The notes: generated by a model not told the origin, from the sequence alone. Shown: positions 7,392 to 15,360, counted from the first letter of the stretch. The stretch: 18,138 bases of DNA from an uncultured Microbacterium sp. (GCA_937988695.1 CALKHM010000192.1:1-18138), one strand, 5' to 3'. Numbers and translations are program-made.

Positions 7392-7420
7392 ATTTTGGCA
7401 AACCGGTTGACCAATTGCAA
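7392..7420 (-). promoter_or_regulatory. Promoter candidate of the apionate operon, overlapping the GntR palindrome
   Basis: Reading leftward, TTGCAA (7420-7415), 17 bases, then CAAAAT (7397-7392) form a plausible -35/-10 pair. It would start transcription upstream of the leader ORF. The 20-bp palindrome at 7395-7414 fills the spacer, so a bound GntR dimer would block it. The hexamers are imperfect and the start site is not proven. Confidence 0.4.
7395..7414. promoter_or_regulatory. Palindromic operator candidate for the FadR-type GntR regulator
   Basis: TTGGCAAACCGGTTGACCAA reads nearly the same on both strands: 16 of 20 positions are symmetric, with a perfect AACCGGTT centre and TTGG/CCAA ends. 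Such TTGG...CCAA palindromes resemble sites bound by GntR regulators of the FadR group. It lies between the divergent gntR gene and the apionate operon. It overlaps the operon promoter and lies upstream of the gntR -10 box, which suits control of both transcripts. The binding protein is inferred from adjacency. Confidence 0.6.
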
Positions 7421-7443
7421 GAGGTTTTCCGGCCTCCGCGTTG

Positions 7444-7449
7444 TAGGTT
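7444..7449 (+). promoter_or_regulatory. -10 box (TAGGTT) of gntR, leaderless start
   Basis: TAGGTT ends six bases before the ATG at 7456 and no Shine-Dalgarno sequence lies in the preceding 35 bases. The first transcribed base would be the A of the ATG or next to it, so the mRNA is probably leaderless. No good -35 hexamer is visible, which fits a weak or repressor-tuned promoter. Confidence 0.5.
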
Positions 7450-7455
7450 GTTCGC

Positions 7456-8205
7456 ATGCCTGCGTTCCCCGATGATCGTTCCGAGCAGATCACGGCGGCG
7501 CTGGGCGCCCTCCCCGCCGGCACCCCGGTGTCCGAGGTCGCCCGGCGCCTGCTGGATCTGTTCACGAGCGGCTCGCTGGCTCCCGGAACGCGTCTGCCCC
7601 CGGAACGTCAGCTGGCCTCCACCCTGGGGGTCGGCCGGTCCGCCGTGCGCGAGGCGCTGGCCGCCCTCGAGATCCTCGGCATCGTCGACGTGCGCCCCGG
7701 GTCGGGAACGTATCTTCGCGGCCAGGCCAGCGCGATGCTGCCGCAGACGCTGCGCTGGGGTCTGCTGATCGGCGAGCGCAACACCCGGGAGCTGCTGGAG
7801 CTGCGCAGCGGACTGGAGATCTTCGCGGCCCGGCTGGCAGCCTCGCGCGCCGACGACGCCGCGCACGAGGCGCTGGCGGGGCACCTGGAGCGGATGCGAG
7901 CAAGCGCGGGGGACCTGGTGGCCTTCGCGCGGGCCGACGCCGACTTCCACAACGCGCTGGCCGGTGCCGCCGGCAACCCGGTGCTCGTCGACCAGCTGCA
8001 CGTGGTGCGCTCTCTGCTGCAGGTCTACGCGGACCGCGCCGTGCACGACGAGCGTGACGCGGGGATCGCCGTCGACGAGCACGAGGCGGTCTTCCGTTCG
8101 GTGTGCGCGGCCGACGAGGATGCCGCCGCATCGGCGATGGCCGTGCACATGGCCACGGCGACGTCACGTCTGCTGGGGGCGGCGACGGAGACACCCGCGT
8201 CCTGA
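7456..8205 (+). CDS. GntR-family regulator, FadR subfamily (FCD domain)
   Basis: This is a 249-residue regulator. The winged helix-turn-helix lies at about residues 24-91 ('GTRLPPERQLASTLGVGRSAVREALAALEILGIVDVRPGSGTYL'). An all-helical FCD ligand domain follows at about 108-235. The FCD metal and ligand residues appear intact: D161 and H165 in 'DADFHNAL', H209 in 'DEHEAV' and H231 in 'VHMATA'. FCD regulators usually sense sugar acids or other organic acids through a bound metal, which suits an intermediate such as apionate. It is transcribed divergently from the apionate operon, with the palindrome at 7395-7414 between them. It is most simply the pathway's repressor, released by a pathway acid. 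The specific ligand is inference. Confidence 0.93.
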   Translation: MPAFPDDRSEQITAALGALPAGTPVSEVARRLLDLFTSGSLAPGTRLPPERQLASTLGVGRSAVREALAALEILGIVDVRPGSGTYLRGQASAMLPQTLRWGLLIGERNTRELLELRSGLEIFAARLAASRADDAAHEALAGHLERMRASAGDLVAFARADADFHNALAGAAGNPVLVDQLHVVRSLLQVYADRAVHDERDAGIAVDEHEAVFRSVCAADEDAAASAMAVHMATATSRLLGAATETPAS

Positions 8206-8254
8206 GCGGCGCCCCGGTCGCAGGGACGGATACATGGCCTCGTACTCGTCGGCA

Positions 8255-8283
8255 TTGCCGGGAGCGGATGCCGCCGGTACAGT
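8255..8283 (+). promoter_or_regulatory. Promoter candidate of the aldo/keto reductase - GH2 operon
   Basis: TTGCCG (8255-8260), 17 bases, then TACAGT (8278-8283) make a reasonable -35/-10 pair in the 113-nt gap after gntR. Transcription would begin near 8290-8293, at or beside the ATG of a nine-codon ORF. An 8-bp direct repeat, ATATGCAG, occurs at 8291-8298 and 8309-8316 just downstream and could be a regulator site. Confidence 0.45.
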
Positions 8284-8292
8284 CGAGACCAT

Positions 8293-8322
8293 ATGCAGCA
8301 GAGAATGGATATGCAGTCATGA
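8293..8322 (+). CDS. Nine-codon upstream ORF overlapping the aldo/keto reductase start
   Basis: From the ATG at 8293 the sequence reads M-Q-Q-R-M-D-M-Q-S and then TGA. That stop overlaps the aldo/keto reductase ATG as ATGA (8319-8322). The ATG lies ten bases after the end of the -10 candidate, so it could be read from a leaderless or nearly leaderless mRNA. The reductase start has only a weak Shine-Dalgarno (GAGAATGGAT), so coupling through this ORF is plausible. It is too short to judge by coding statistics. Confidence 0.25.
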   Translation: MQQRMDMQS

Positions 8323-9269
8323 CCGCGGAGTCTGTGCCCTCCTCCTCTCGGTCGATGCGATCGCGCATCGCGCTGGGCACGTCCGGGCTCGGACGTGACA
8401 CGGTGCCGGCCACCGCGGGCGAGGATGCCGCCGTGGCCACCGCTCGCGCACTGCTGCTCAGCGGCTACGCGGCTGTCGATACGTCCAACGCCTACGCCGC
8501 CGGGCGCAGCGAGGCCGTCCTCGGCCGTGCGCTGTACGAGCTCGCGGGGACGGAGACGGTCCCTGTGATCACGAAGGTCGACGCCGATCCGGCCACCGGC
8601 GCCCTCGACCGCGACCGCGTGCTGCGATCGCTCGACGAGAGCCTGCGGCGCCTCGGCTGCGACCGTCTGCCGCTTGTGCACCTGCATGACCCGTACTCCG
8701 TGACCTTCGCCGAGGCTGCCGGCCGGGGCGGCGCCATCGAGGCTCTCGTCGAGCTGCGCGAGCGCGGCGTGGTCGATGCGATCGGCATCGCGGCGGGCCC
8801 GGTGCCGCTGGTGACCCGTTATGCCGACACCGGCGCGTTCGATGCGATCCTCGTGCACAACCGCTTCACCCTTGTCGATCGCAGCGCGGCGGAGCTGTTC
8901 GCGCGAGCCGCCGGTCAGGGGATGCGGGTGTTCAACGCCGCGCCGTTCGGCGGCGGCCTCCTTGCGCACGGCTCGGCGAGTGCCGCAGGATACGCGTACC
9001 GGCCGGCCTCGCCGGCCCTGCGACAGTGGGTCGGCGCGCTCGAGCGACTGTGTGCGCAGTACGGCATCGGGTTGCCTGCGGCCGCGTTGCACCTGAGCCT
9101 TCGCAATCCCGACATCCACGCCACCATCGTCGGCGTGTCCTCGCCGGCGCGGCTGGCCGCGCTGGGCGCGCTGGCCGACGCGCAGGTTCCCGACGGGTTC
9201 TGGGAGCGGTTGGCCGGGTTCCCGGCCGCGCCCACCCCGATCGCCGACCGTGAGGAGGACGTCCGATGA
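8319..9269 (+). CDS. Aldo/keto reductase, L-fucose / D-threo-aldose 1-dehydrogenase type
   Basis: This 316-residue AKR-fold barrel belongs to the branch that oxidises aldoses at C1 to lactones. The catalytic tetrad can be placed as D54 and Y59 in 'VDTSNAYAAGRSE', K86 in 'VITKVD' and H123 in 'HLHDP'. The late 'SLRNPDIHATIVGVSSPARL' segment is the usual AKR cofactor region. The ATG at 8319 is chosen because it begins the family-like N-terminus and overlaps the TGA of a short upstream ORF; the frame is open further upstream. The last codons overlap the start of the GH2 gene as ATGA, and GAGGAGG for that gene lies within this one. It may oxidise the sugar released by the glycosidase. As a lactone-forming aldose dehydrogenase it is also a second candidate for the D-apiose dehydrogenase step. 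Its substrate is not readable from sequence. Confidence 0.88.
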   Translation: MTAESVPSSSRSMRSRIALGTSGLGRDTVPATAGEDAAVATARALLLSGYAAVDTSNAYAAGRSEAVLGRALYELAGTETVPVITKVDADPATGALDRDRVLRSLDESLRRLGCDRLPLVHLHDPYSVTFAEAAGRGGAIEALVELRERGVVDAIGIAAGPVPLVTRYADTGAFDAILVHNRFTLVDRSAAELFARAAGQGMRVFNAAPFGGGLLAHGSASAAGYAYRPASPALRQWVGALERLCAQYGIGLPAAALHLSLRNPDIHATIVGVSSPARLAALGALADAQVPDGFWERLAGFPAAPTPIADREEDVR

Positions 9270-12244
9270 CCGCCTACTGGGAGAGCACGGCACCGGGGGC
9301 CGGCAGGCGTGCACCGCGCGCGCAGGCCCGCGGCGACGCACGCGTGGTGAGCTTGAACGGCACGTGGCGGTTCCGGCTCTCGCCGGGCGCCGAGGGCACC
9401 GGCGACGCGTTCGTGCACGACGGCTTCGATGACAGCGGCTGGGATCGGATGCGGGTGCCCTCGCACTGGGTGCTCGAGCCGTTCACGCCCCTGGCGGGCG
9501 GGCCTGCGCGCTCGATGCGGGGGACGCCGGAGGGGCCGCTGTACACGAACACGTCGTATCCGATCCCGCTGGATCCTCCGCACGTGAGCCGGGAGAACCC
9601 GACCGGGGACTACCGGCTGGTCTTCGAGGCGCCGGACGGATGGGCCGGCGCCGTGCTGCGCTTCCAGGGCGTGGACTCCTGCGCGAAGGTCTGGCTCAAC
9701 GGGCGGGAGCTGGGCTGGTCGGCTGGCAGCCGGCTGCCGTTCGAGTTCGACGCGCCGCTGCGGCCCGGGCGCAACGTGCTGGCCGTGCGCGTGCATCGCT
9801 GGTCGGCCGGCACCTATCTCGAAGACCAGGACATGTGGTGGCTGCCGGGCATCTTCCGCGACGTGGAGCTCATCGAGCGGCCCGCGCACGCCATCGACGA
9901 CCATGTCGTGCACGCCGACTACGACTCGGACACGGGGCTGGGCACGCTGCGGGTCACCGCCGATGTCGACGCGCTCGTCGAGGTGCCCGAGCTCGGCATC
10001 CGGATGCCGACGGGACAGTCGGCGTCGGTCCCGGTGCAGCCCTGGAGCGCGCATGCTCCGCGTCTGTACCGCGGCACGCTGCGCTCGGCCGGCGAGACCG
10101 TCGAGCTGTCGATCGGGTTCCGGCGCGTCGAGATCCGGGGCGGCGTGCTGTACGCGAACGGCGCGCCGCTGGTGTTCCGCGGCGTCAATCGGCACGAGCA
10201 CCATCCCGACACCGGACGCACGCTGGATCCCGACACGATGCGGCAGGACGTCGTCATGATGAAGCGCGCGAACATCGACGCCGTGCGCACGAGCCACTAT
10301 CCGCCGCATCCGGAGTTCCTGCGCCTGTGCGACGAATACGGCCTGTGGGTGGTCGAGGAGTGCGACCTGGAGACTCACGGCTTCATCTTCGCCGGATGGG
10401 CGGGCAATCCGCCCGCCGAGCCGCGCTGGCGCGACGCGCTCATGGACCGGCTGACGCGCACCGTCGAGCGCGACAAGAACCATCCGAGCATCGTGGTGTG
10501 GTCGCTGGCCAACGAGAGCGGCTCCGGCAGCACGTTCGGCGAGATGCGGCGATGGCTGGCCGCCCGCGACCGGTCACGCCCGGTGCTGTACGAGCGCGAC
10601 CCCAGCTATCGCGACTCCGACTTCTACTCGCTCATGTATCCGTCGCTGGAAGAACTCGACACCATCGGCCGGCGGGCGGAGGCACGCCCGGAGGGCGTCA
10701 CCGACGCCGAGGACGAGCGCCGGCGCGGTCTGCCGTTCCTGCTCGTGGAGTACGCGCACGCGATGGGCAACGGACCGGGCTCGCTCGGTGACTACTGGCG
10801 CATCATCGAGCGCCACGAGCGGATCTGCGGCGGGTTCGTGTGGGAGTGGATCGACCATGGCTTCCATGCGACGGATGCCGCCGGGCGACCGTTCCTCATG
10901 CACGGCGACGACGTCGACGGCTACGAGCCGCGCGGCGGCAGGTTCAGCCTGCACGGACTCGTCTTCGCCGATCGCACGCCCACTCCCGGCCTCGTCGAGC
11001 TCGCGAAGGCGTACGAGCCCGTGCGCATCGGCGCAGACGCACGCCGTGTCGTCGTGCACAATGCGCGGCATGACGGCGACACCGGTGATCTCGCGTTCCG
11101 CTGGCGCATCGAGGTGGACGGCGACGTGCTGGCGGCGGGGATGCTCGAGGTGCCGCCGGTCGCGCCCGGTGCGTGGGCGCGGGTGCCCGCTCCGACGACT
11201 GCGGCCGCCGACGCCGTGCTCACGGTCGAGGCGGTGCTCGCCGCCGACGCGCCGTGGGCGGCCGCCGGACACGTCGTCGCGTGGGGTCAGATCGACCTCG
11301 CCGGCGCCCGCCGGGAGGAGCCGGCGGACGGCGAGGGCCGGGGCCACGCCGGCGAACCGGCCCAGGCGACAGTCCTGGACGCGCGGGCGGCGCCCTCCCT
11401 GGCGCCGGCGGCATCCCCGGGCGAGATCGTCGTGGGCACCGCGCTGTTCGACGCGGCATCCGGTCGGCTGCGTCGGCTCGGCGACCTCGACCTGGACGGC
11501 CCGTGGATCGACGTGCACCGTGCGCCCACCGAGAACGACCACGGCCAGGGCGAGCTCAACGACATCGCCTCGACCTGGGCGGCGGTGGGGATGGACCGGA
11601 TGCTGCATCGCATCGACGCCGTCGAGCACGACCACGGACTGCTGCGCGTGCGCGGCCGCACCGCACCGAGCTCGCATCCGCACGGCCTGGTCTGGACGAT
11701 GCTGTGGCGTGCCGACGGCGACGGCGTGGTGCTCGATGTCGACGTGGACTTCGACGGACCGTGGACCGACACGCCGTACCGGCATCACGACATCTGGGTG
11801 CCGCGGCTCGGGCTGCTGTTCCGGCTGCCGGGCACGATGCGCGAGGTGGAGTGGTACGGACGCGGGCCGGGGGAGACGTACGCCGACTCGTACGAGGGCT
11901 CGCAGCAGGGTCGGTACGTCCGCAGCATCGACGAGCTGCAGACGCCGTATCCCGTGCCGCAGGAGAACGGCAACCACGTGCACACCCGCTGGCTGCGCGT
12001 GCGCGGGGTGGGCGGGACGCTGCGCGTGGAGGGCCGACCGCAGTTCGACTTCACCGCACGGCGATGGCGCTCGCTCGATCTGCAGCGCGCCGCGCGTCCG
12101 GATCAGCTCGTGGACTGCGGGCAGGTGTGGCTGAACGTCGACCACGCGCAGCAGGGCATCGGCTCGGCGTCGGTCGGTCCCGCGCTGCCCGAGCGGTACC
12201 GGGTGCCGCGGGAGCGCACCCGGTGGTCAGTGCGTCTGGAGTGA
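9266..12244 (+). CDS. GH2 beta-galactosidase-like glycosidase (LacZ type)
   Basis: This 992-residue enzyme has five-domain LacZ architecture. A jelly-roll sugar-binding domain (about 28-200, 'GTWRFRLSP', 'FQGVDSCAKVWLNGRELGWSAGSRLPFEFD') precedes a short Ig-like domain. The catalytic barrel starts near residue 290, with NRHEHHPDTG around R309. A linker domain and the C-terminal Bgal_small domain (about 715-990, 'VHRAPTENDHGQGE', 'EVEWYGRGPGETYADS') follow. The acid/base is E417 in 'SLANESGSG' and the nucleophile is E527 in 'FVWEWIDHG', matching LacZ E461/E537 by context. There is no signal peptide, so it acts on imported saccharides. An Ala/Gly/Glu-rich linker at about 680-715 before the last domain is longer than usual. 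Related enzymes can be arabinopyranosidases or act on plant side chains, so lactose need not be the substrate. It is coupled to the aldo/keto reductase gene. Confidence 0.9.
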   Translation: MTAYWESTAPGAGRRAPRAQARGDARVVSLNGTWRFRLSPGAEGTGDAFVHDGFDDSGWDRMRVPSHWVLEPFTPLAGGPARSMRGTPEGPLYTNTSYPIPLDPPHVSRENPTGDYRLVFEAPDGWAGAVLRFQGVDSCAKVWLNGRELGWSAGSRLPFEFDAPLRPGRNVLAVRVHRWSAGTYLEDQDMWWLPGIFRDVELIERPAHAIDDHVVHADYDSDTGLGTLRVTADVDALVEVPELGIRMPTGQSASVPVQPWSAHAPRLYRGTLRSAGETVELSIGFRRVEIRGGVLYANGAPLVFRGVNRHEHHPDTGRTLDPDTMRQDVVMMKRANIDAVRTSHYPPHPEFLRLCDEYGLWVVEECDLETHGFIFAGWAGNPPAEPRWRDALMDRLTRTVERDKNHPSIVVWSLANESGSGSTFGEMRRWLAARDRSRPVLYERDPSYRDSDFYSLMYPSLEELDTIGRRAEARPEGVTDAEDERRRGLPFLLVEYAHAMGNGPGSLGDYWRIIERHERICGGFVWEWIDHGFHATDAAGRPFLMHGDDVDGYEPRGGRFSLHGLVFADRTPTPGLVELAKAYEPVRIGADARRVVVHNARHDGDTGDLAFRWRIEVDGDVLAAGMLEVPPVAPGAWARVPAPTTAAADAVLTVEAVLAADAPWAAAGHVVAWGQIDLAGARREEPADGEGRGHAGEPAQATVLDARAAPSLAPAASPGEIVVGTALFDAASGRLRRLGDLDLDGPWIDVHRAPTENDHGQGELNDIASTWAAVGMDRMLHRIDAVEHDHGLLRVRGRTAPSSHPHGLVWTMLWRADGDGVVLDVDVDFDGPWTDTPYRHHDIWVPRLGLLFRLPGTMREVEWYGRGPGETYADSYEGSQQGRYVRSIDELQTPYPVPQENGNHVHTRWLRVRGVGGTLRVEGRPQFDFTARRWRSLDLQRAARPDQLVDCGQVWLNVDHAQQGIGSASVGPALPERYRVPRERTRWSVRLE

Positions 12245-12284
12245 ACAGCCGCTGTGAACATATGTGCATGATGTGAACGCATGC

Positions 12285-12313
12285 TTGATTCTGCCTTGAA
12301 GCGCGGTTAGGTT
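12285..12313 (+). promoter_or_regulatory. Promoter candidate of the epimerase - aldolase operon
   Basis: TTGATT (12285-12290), 17 bases, then TAGGTT (12308-12313) form a good actinobacterial promoter in the 141-nt gap after the GH2 gene. The -10 hexamer is identical to that of gntR, and an ATG again follows after exactly six bases (12320). GTGAAC is repeated at 12241, 12254 and 12273, just upstream of the -35, and could be part of a regulator site. Confidence 0.55.
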
Positions 12314-12385
12314 GACAGCATGCGGGCCGGGCGTCGCCTGCCGGTCTCGTCGATCGCCGTGTCCGGGCCAGAAGAGGGAGTTCAG

Positions 12386-13270
12386 ATGTCTGCCTATGCG
12401 AACAAGATCGGAGTCCACGGGCTGGTGTGGGCCGGAGGCTGGTCCGAGGCCGAGGCGCGCTCGTCGATCGAGGGCGCGAAGGCGACGGGCTACGACCTCA
12501 TCGAGATCCTGCTGATGGATCCGCAGAAGGTCGACGCGCAGATGACGCGCCGGCTTCTGGACGAGTACGAGATGCAGGCGACGGCCTCGTTCGGCCTGTC
12601 CGCGCAGACGGACGTGAGCAGCGAGGAACCCGGCCGGGTGCGTGCGGGGGAGCGGCTGCTGCACGATGCGTACGCCGTCGCACGCGATATCGGCGTGTCG
12701 TACGTCGGCGGCGTGCTCTACGGCGCGCTGGGCAAGTACAGCGCGCCGGTCTCGGCACGCGGTCGCGACAATTCCGTCGCCGCGCTGCAGCGGCTGTGCG
12801 ATGCGGCCGCGGGCTCCGACATCCAGATCGGGCTCGAGCTGGTCAACCGCTACGAGTCCAACATGCTGAACACCGCCGCGCAGGCGGTCGAGTACATCGA
12901 CGACGTCGGGCGGGACAACCTGGTGATCCACCTGGACACGTATCACATGAACATCGAGGAGAGCGACAACTACGCCGCCGTGCTCACCGCCGGCGAGCAC
13001 CTCGGGTACGTGCATGTCGGGGAGAGCCACCGCGGCTACCTCGGAACCGGAAACGTCGACTTCGGCTCGCTGTTCCGGGGCCTGGCGGCGATCGGCTACA
13101 CCGGCCCGATCACGTTCGAGAGCTTCTCATCGCGCATCATCATGCCCGAGCTCTCCTACACACTGGCGATCTGGCGCGATCTCTGGGACGACAACGTCGA
13201 TCTCGCCGAGCACGCCCGCGGGTTCATCGACGCGCAGCTGCGTTCGGCCGTGCGCCGCCGGGCACTGTGA
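12386..13270 (+). CDS. D-tagatose/D-psicose 3-epimerase family protein
   Basis: This is a 294-residue xylose-isomerase-like barrel. The four metal and catalytic residues of ketose 3-epimerases are present at E151 ('LELVNRYES'), D184 ('HLDTYHMNIEE'), H210 ('YVHVGESHRGYLG') and E245 ('TFESF'), with R216 nearby. Each is one position from the Pseudomonas cichorii D-tagatose 3-epimerase numbering, which supports both the family and this start. The ATG at 12386 follows GAGGGAG. An in-frame ATG at 12320, six bases after a -10 box, would add 22 residues on a leaderless message. The family inverts C3 of free ketoses such as tagatose, psicose, L-ribulose or deoxyketoses. It lies 29 nt before the aldolase-dehydrogenase gene, in the same operon. 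It probably supplies the ketose isomer for kinase and aldolase, or stands in for a missing aldose isomerase. The sugar is not known. Confidence 0.87.
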   Translation: MSAYANKIGVHGLVWAGGWSEAEARSSIEGAKATGYDLIEILLMDPQKVDAQMTRRLLDEYEMQATASFGLSAQTDVSSEEPGRVRAGERLLHDAYAVARDIGVSYVGGVLYGALGKYSAPVSARGRDNSVAALQRLCDAAAGSDIQIGLELVNRYESNMLNTAAQAVEYIDDVGRDNLVIHLDTYHMNIEESDNYAAVLTAGEHLGYVHVGESHRGYLGTGNVDFGSLFRGLAAIGYTGPITFESFSSRIIMPELSYTLAIWRDLWDDNVDLAEHARGFIDAQLRSAVRRRAL

Positions 13271-13299
13271 CGCGCACGGACCGACAGAGAAGAAGAAGG

Positions 13300-15360
13300 A
13301 TGCAACTGAACAGCGTTGTCACGGACCTGATCGACAGAAGCCACGTGCTGGGCGCGGACCCGCGCACGACCAACTACGGCGGCGGGAACACCTCGGCCAA
13401 GGGCAGCGTGGTCGATCCCGCCTCCGGATCCGACCTCGAGGTGGTCTGGGTCAAGGGCTCGGGCGGCGACCTGGCGACGCTGACCGAGAGCGGGCTGGCA
13501 GTGTTGCGCCGCGACCGCGTGCTGGCCTTGACGCGGGTCTACCGCGGACCGGAGCACGAGGACGAGATGGTCGGGCTCTTCGACTACTGCACGTTCGGCA
13601 AGGCCGTCGCCCCGCCGTCCATCGACACGTCGATGCACGTGCTCGTCGACGCGCCGCACGTCGACCATCTCCATCCCGATGCGGGGATCGCGATCGCCAC
13701 GGCCGCCGACGGCGAGGAGCTCACGCGACGCATCTACGGCGACCGCGTCGTCTGGGTCCCATGGCGTCGTCCGGGGTTCCAGCTGGGGCTGGACATCGCG
13801 CGGATCCAGCGCGAGCATCCCGAGGCCATCGGCTGCATCCTGGGCGGGCACGGGATCACTGCGTGGGGCGCGTCCAGTGCGGACTGCCGCGAGCACTCCC
13901 TGGAGATCGTCGCGCGGGCCGAGCAGTACCTGGCCGCGCACGGCGTGCCCGAGCCGTTCGGAGCGGTCCGCGACGGGTATGCGCCGCTGGCACCGGAGGA
14001 GCGGCATGCCCGGGCTGCGTATCTGGCCCCCCTGCTGCGGGGGCTCGCGGCCACCGACGCGCCGGTGGTCGGCCACTACATCGACGCCGACCCGGTCCTC
14101 GACTTCCTCAGTCGCCGCGAGTGCGCGCGGCTGGCAGCGCTCGGCTGCAGCTGCCCCGATCACTTCCTGCGCGCGAAGGTGCGCCCGCTTCTGCTGGATC
14201 TGCCCGCCCACGCCGATCTCACGCAGGTCGGAAAGCGCCTGGCCGAGCTGCACGCCGCCTATCGCGCGGACTATGCGAGCTACTACGCGGCGCATGCCAC
14301 GCCGGACTCGCCGAAGATGCGAGGTGCCGATCCCGCGATCTTCCTCATCCCGGGCGTGGGGATGTTCAGCTTCGGCCCCGACAAGCACACGGCACGCGTG
14401 GCGGGTGAGTACTTCGTCAACACGATCAACGCGATGCGCGGGGCCGAGTCCGTCTCGACATATGCGCCGATCCCGGATGCGGAGAAGTTCCGCATCGAGT
14501 ACTGGAGCCTGGAGGAGGCGAAGCTCGCCCGCCGGCCCAAGCCCAAGCCGTTGGCGTCGCGCGTGGCGTTCGTGACCGGTGCCGGGCACGGCATCGGCCG
14601 CGCGATCGCCCTGCGCCTGGCACGGGAGGGCGCGTGCGTGGTCGTCGCGGACCTCGACCCGGCGCGTGCGCGCGAGGTGGCCGATGAGATCGCGGTCCAG
14701 ACCGGTGCTGCGGACAGGGGCGACGTCGCGGCGGCGGTGCAGGTCGACGTGAGCGATTCGACCGCCGTCCGCCATGCCCTCGCCGAGGCCGCGCAGGCGT
14801 TCGGCGGGGTGGACATCGTGATCAACAACGCCGGACTGTCGCGGAGCCTGTCCCTGGCCGAGACGCGCGACGAGGACTGGGACACGCTGCACGGGGTCAT
14901 GGCGCGGGGGTCGTTCATCGTCTCCAGGGAGGCATCCATCATGATGATCTCGCAGGGCTTCGGCGGTGACATCGTCTACATCTCCAGCAAGAATGCCGTC
15001 TTCGCGGGGCCGAACAACGTCGCCTATTCGGCGGCGAAGGCCGACCAGGCCCACCAGGTGCGGCTGCTGGCCGCGGAGCTCGGCGAGCACTCCATCCGCG
15101 TGAATGGCGTGAACCCGGACGGCGTGGTGCGCGGATCGGGACTGTTCGAGGGCGGCTGGGGCGACGATCGCGCCAAACTGTACGGTGTCGCGCGCGCGGA
15201 CCTGGGAAGCTACTACGCCGGACGCACGATCTTGAAGCGCGAGGTCGTGCCCGACGACGTGGCAGCCGCCGTCGCCGCATTGCTGTGCGGCGATCTGGCC
15301 AAGACCACCGGATTGAGCATCCCGGTGGACTCCGGGGTCGCCGCGGCGTTCCTACGGTAG
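13300..15360 (+). CDS. rhaEW: Bifunctional class II aldolase / short-chain dehydrogenase (rhamnulose-1-phosphate aldolase - lactaldehyde dehydrogenase type)
   Basis: This 686-residue two-domain enzyme has a class II (AraD/FucA-like) aldolase at about residues 1-400: 'NYGGGNTSAKG', 'WVKGSGGDLA', zinc-ligand H123-x-H125 in 'HVDHLHPDA', and H184 in 'GGHGITAWG'. A linker rich in Lys/Pro follows ('ARRPKPKPLASR', about 410-421). The C-terminal SDR (about 421-686) has TGAGHGIG at 426-433, NNAG at 509-512, S562/S563, Y576 and K580. This fusion is the RhaEW type, which splits L-rhamnulose 1-phosphate to DHAP and L-lactaldehyde and oxidises the aldehyde to lactate. The length is normal for the fusion. 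AGAAGAAGG precedes the ATG. No L-rhamnose isomerase or FGGY rhamnulokinase is in the window, so another ketose 1-phosphate is possible. Its stop overlaps the end of the convergent kinase gene. Confidence 0.88.
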   Translation: MQLNSVVTDLIDRSHVLGADPRTTNYGGGNTSAKGSVVDPASGSDLEVVWVKGSGGDLATLTESGLAVLRRDRVLALTRVYRGPEHEDEMVGLFDYCTFGKAVAPPSIDTSMHVLVDAPHVDHLHPDAGIAIATAADGEELTRRIYGDRVVWVPWRRPGFQLGLDIARIQREHPEAIGCILGGHGITAWGASSADCREHSLEIVARAEQYLAAHGVPEPFGAVRDGYAPLAPEERHARAAYLAPLLRGLAATDAPVVGHYIDADPVLDFLSRRECARLAALGCSCPDHFLRAKVRPLLLDLPAHADLTQVGKRLAELHAAYRADYASYYAAHATPDSPKMRGADPAIFLIPGVGMFSFGPDKHTARVAGEYFVNTINAMRGAESVSTYAPIPDAEKFRIEYWSLEEAKLARRPKPKPLASRVAFVTGAGHGIGRAIALRLAREGACVVVADLDPARAREVADEIAVQTGAADRGDVAAAVQVDVSDSTAVRHALAEAAQAFGGVDIVINNAGLSRSLSLAETRDEDWDTLHGVMARGSFIVSREASIMMISQGFGGDIVYISSKNAVFAGPNNVAYSAAKADQAHQVRLLAAELGEHSIRVNGVNPDGVVRGSGLFEGGWGDDRAKLYGVARADLGSYYAGRTILKREVVPDDVAAAVAALLCGDLAKTTGLSIPVDSGVAAAFLR

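Noticed and set aside
7390..8148. A 252-codon minus-strand frame over gntR, in continuity with the operon promoter region.
   Set aside because: It spans the operator and is antisense to an intact FCD regulator, with no recognisable domain.
8103..8318. The aldo/keto reductase frame continues upstream into the end of gntR.
   Set aside because: The upstream residues are Arg/Gly-rich and overlap gntR out of frame. The family fold begins after the ATG at 8319.
12241..12284. Three GTGAAC copies and GCATGC as a possible CRP or LacI-type operator.
   Set aside because: The repeats are short, unevenly spaced (13 and 19 bp) and do not form a convincing palindrome. Noted with the promoter only.
13156..15090. 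A 644-codon open frame on the minus strand opposite the aldolase-dehydrogenase.
   Set aside because: Arg/His-rich shadow of a well-conserved bifunctional enzyme, with no domain of its own.
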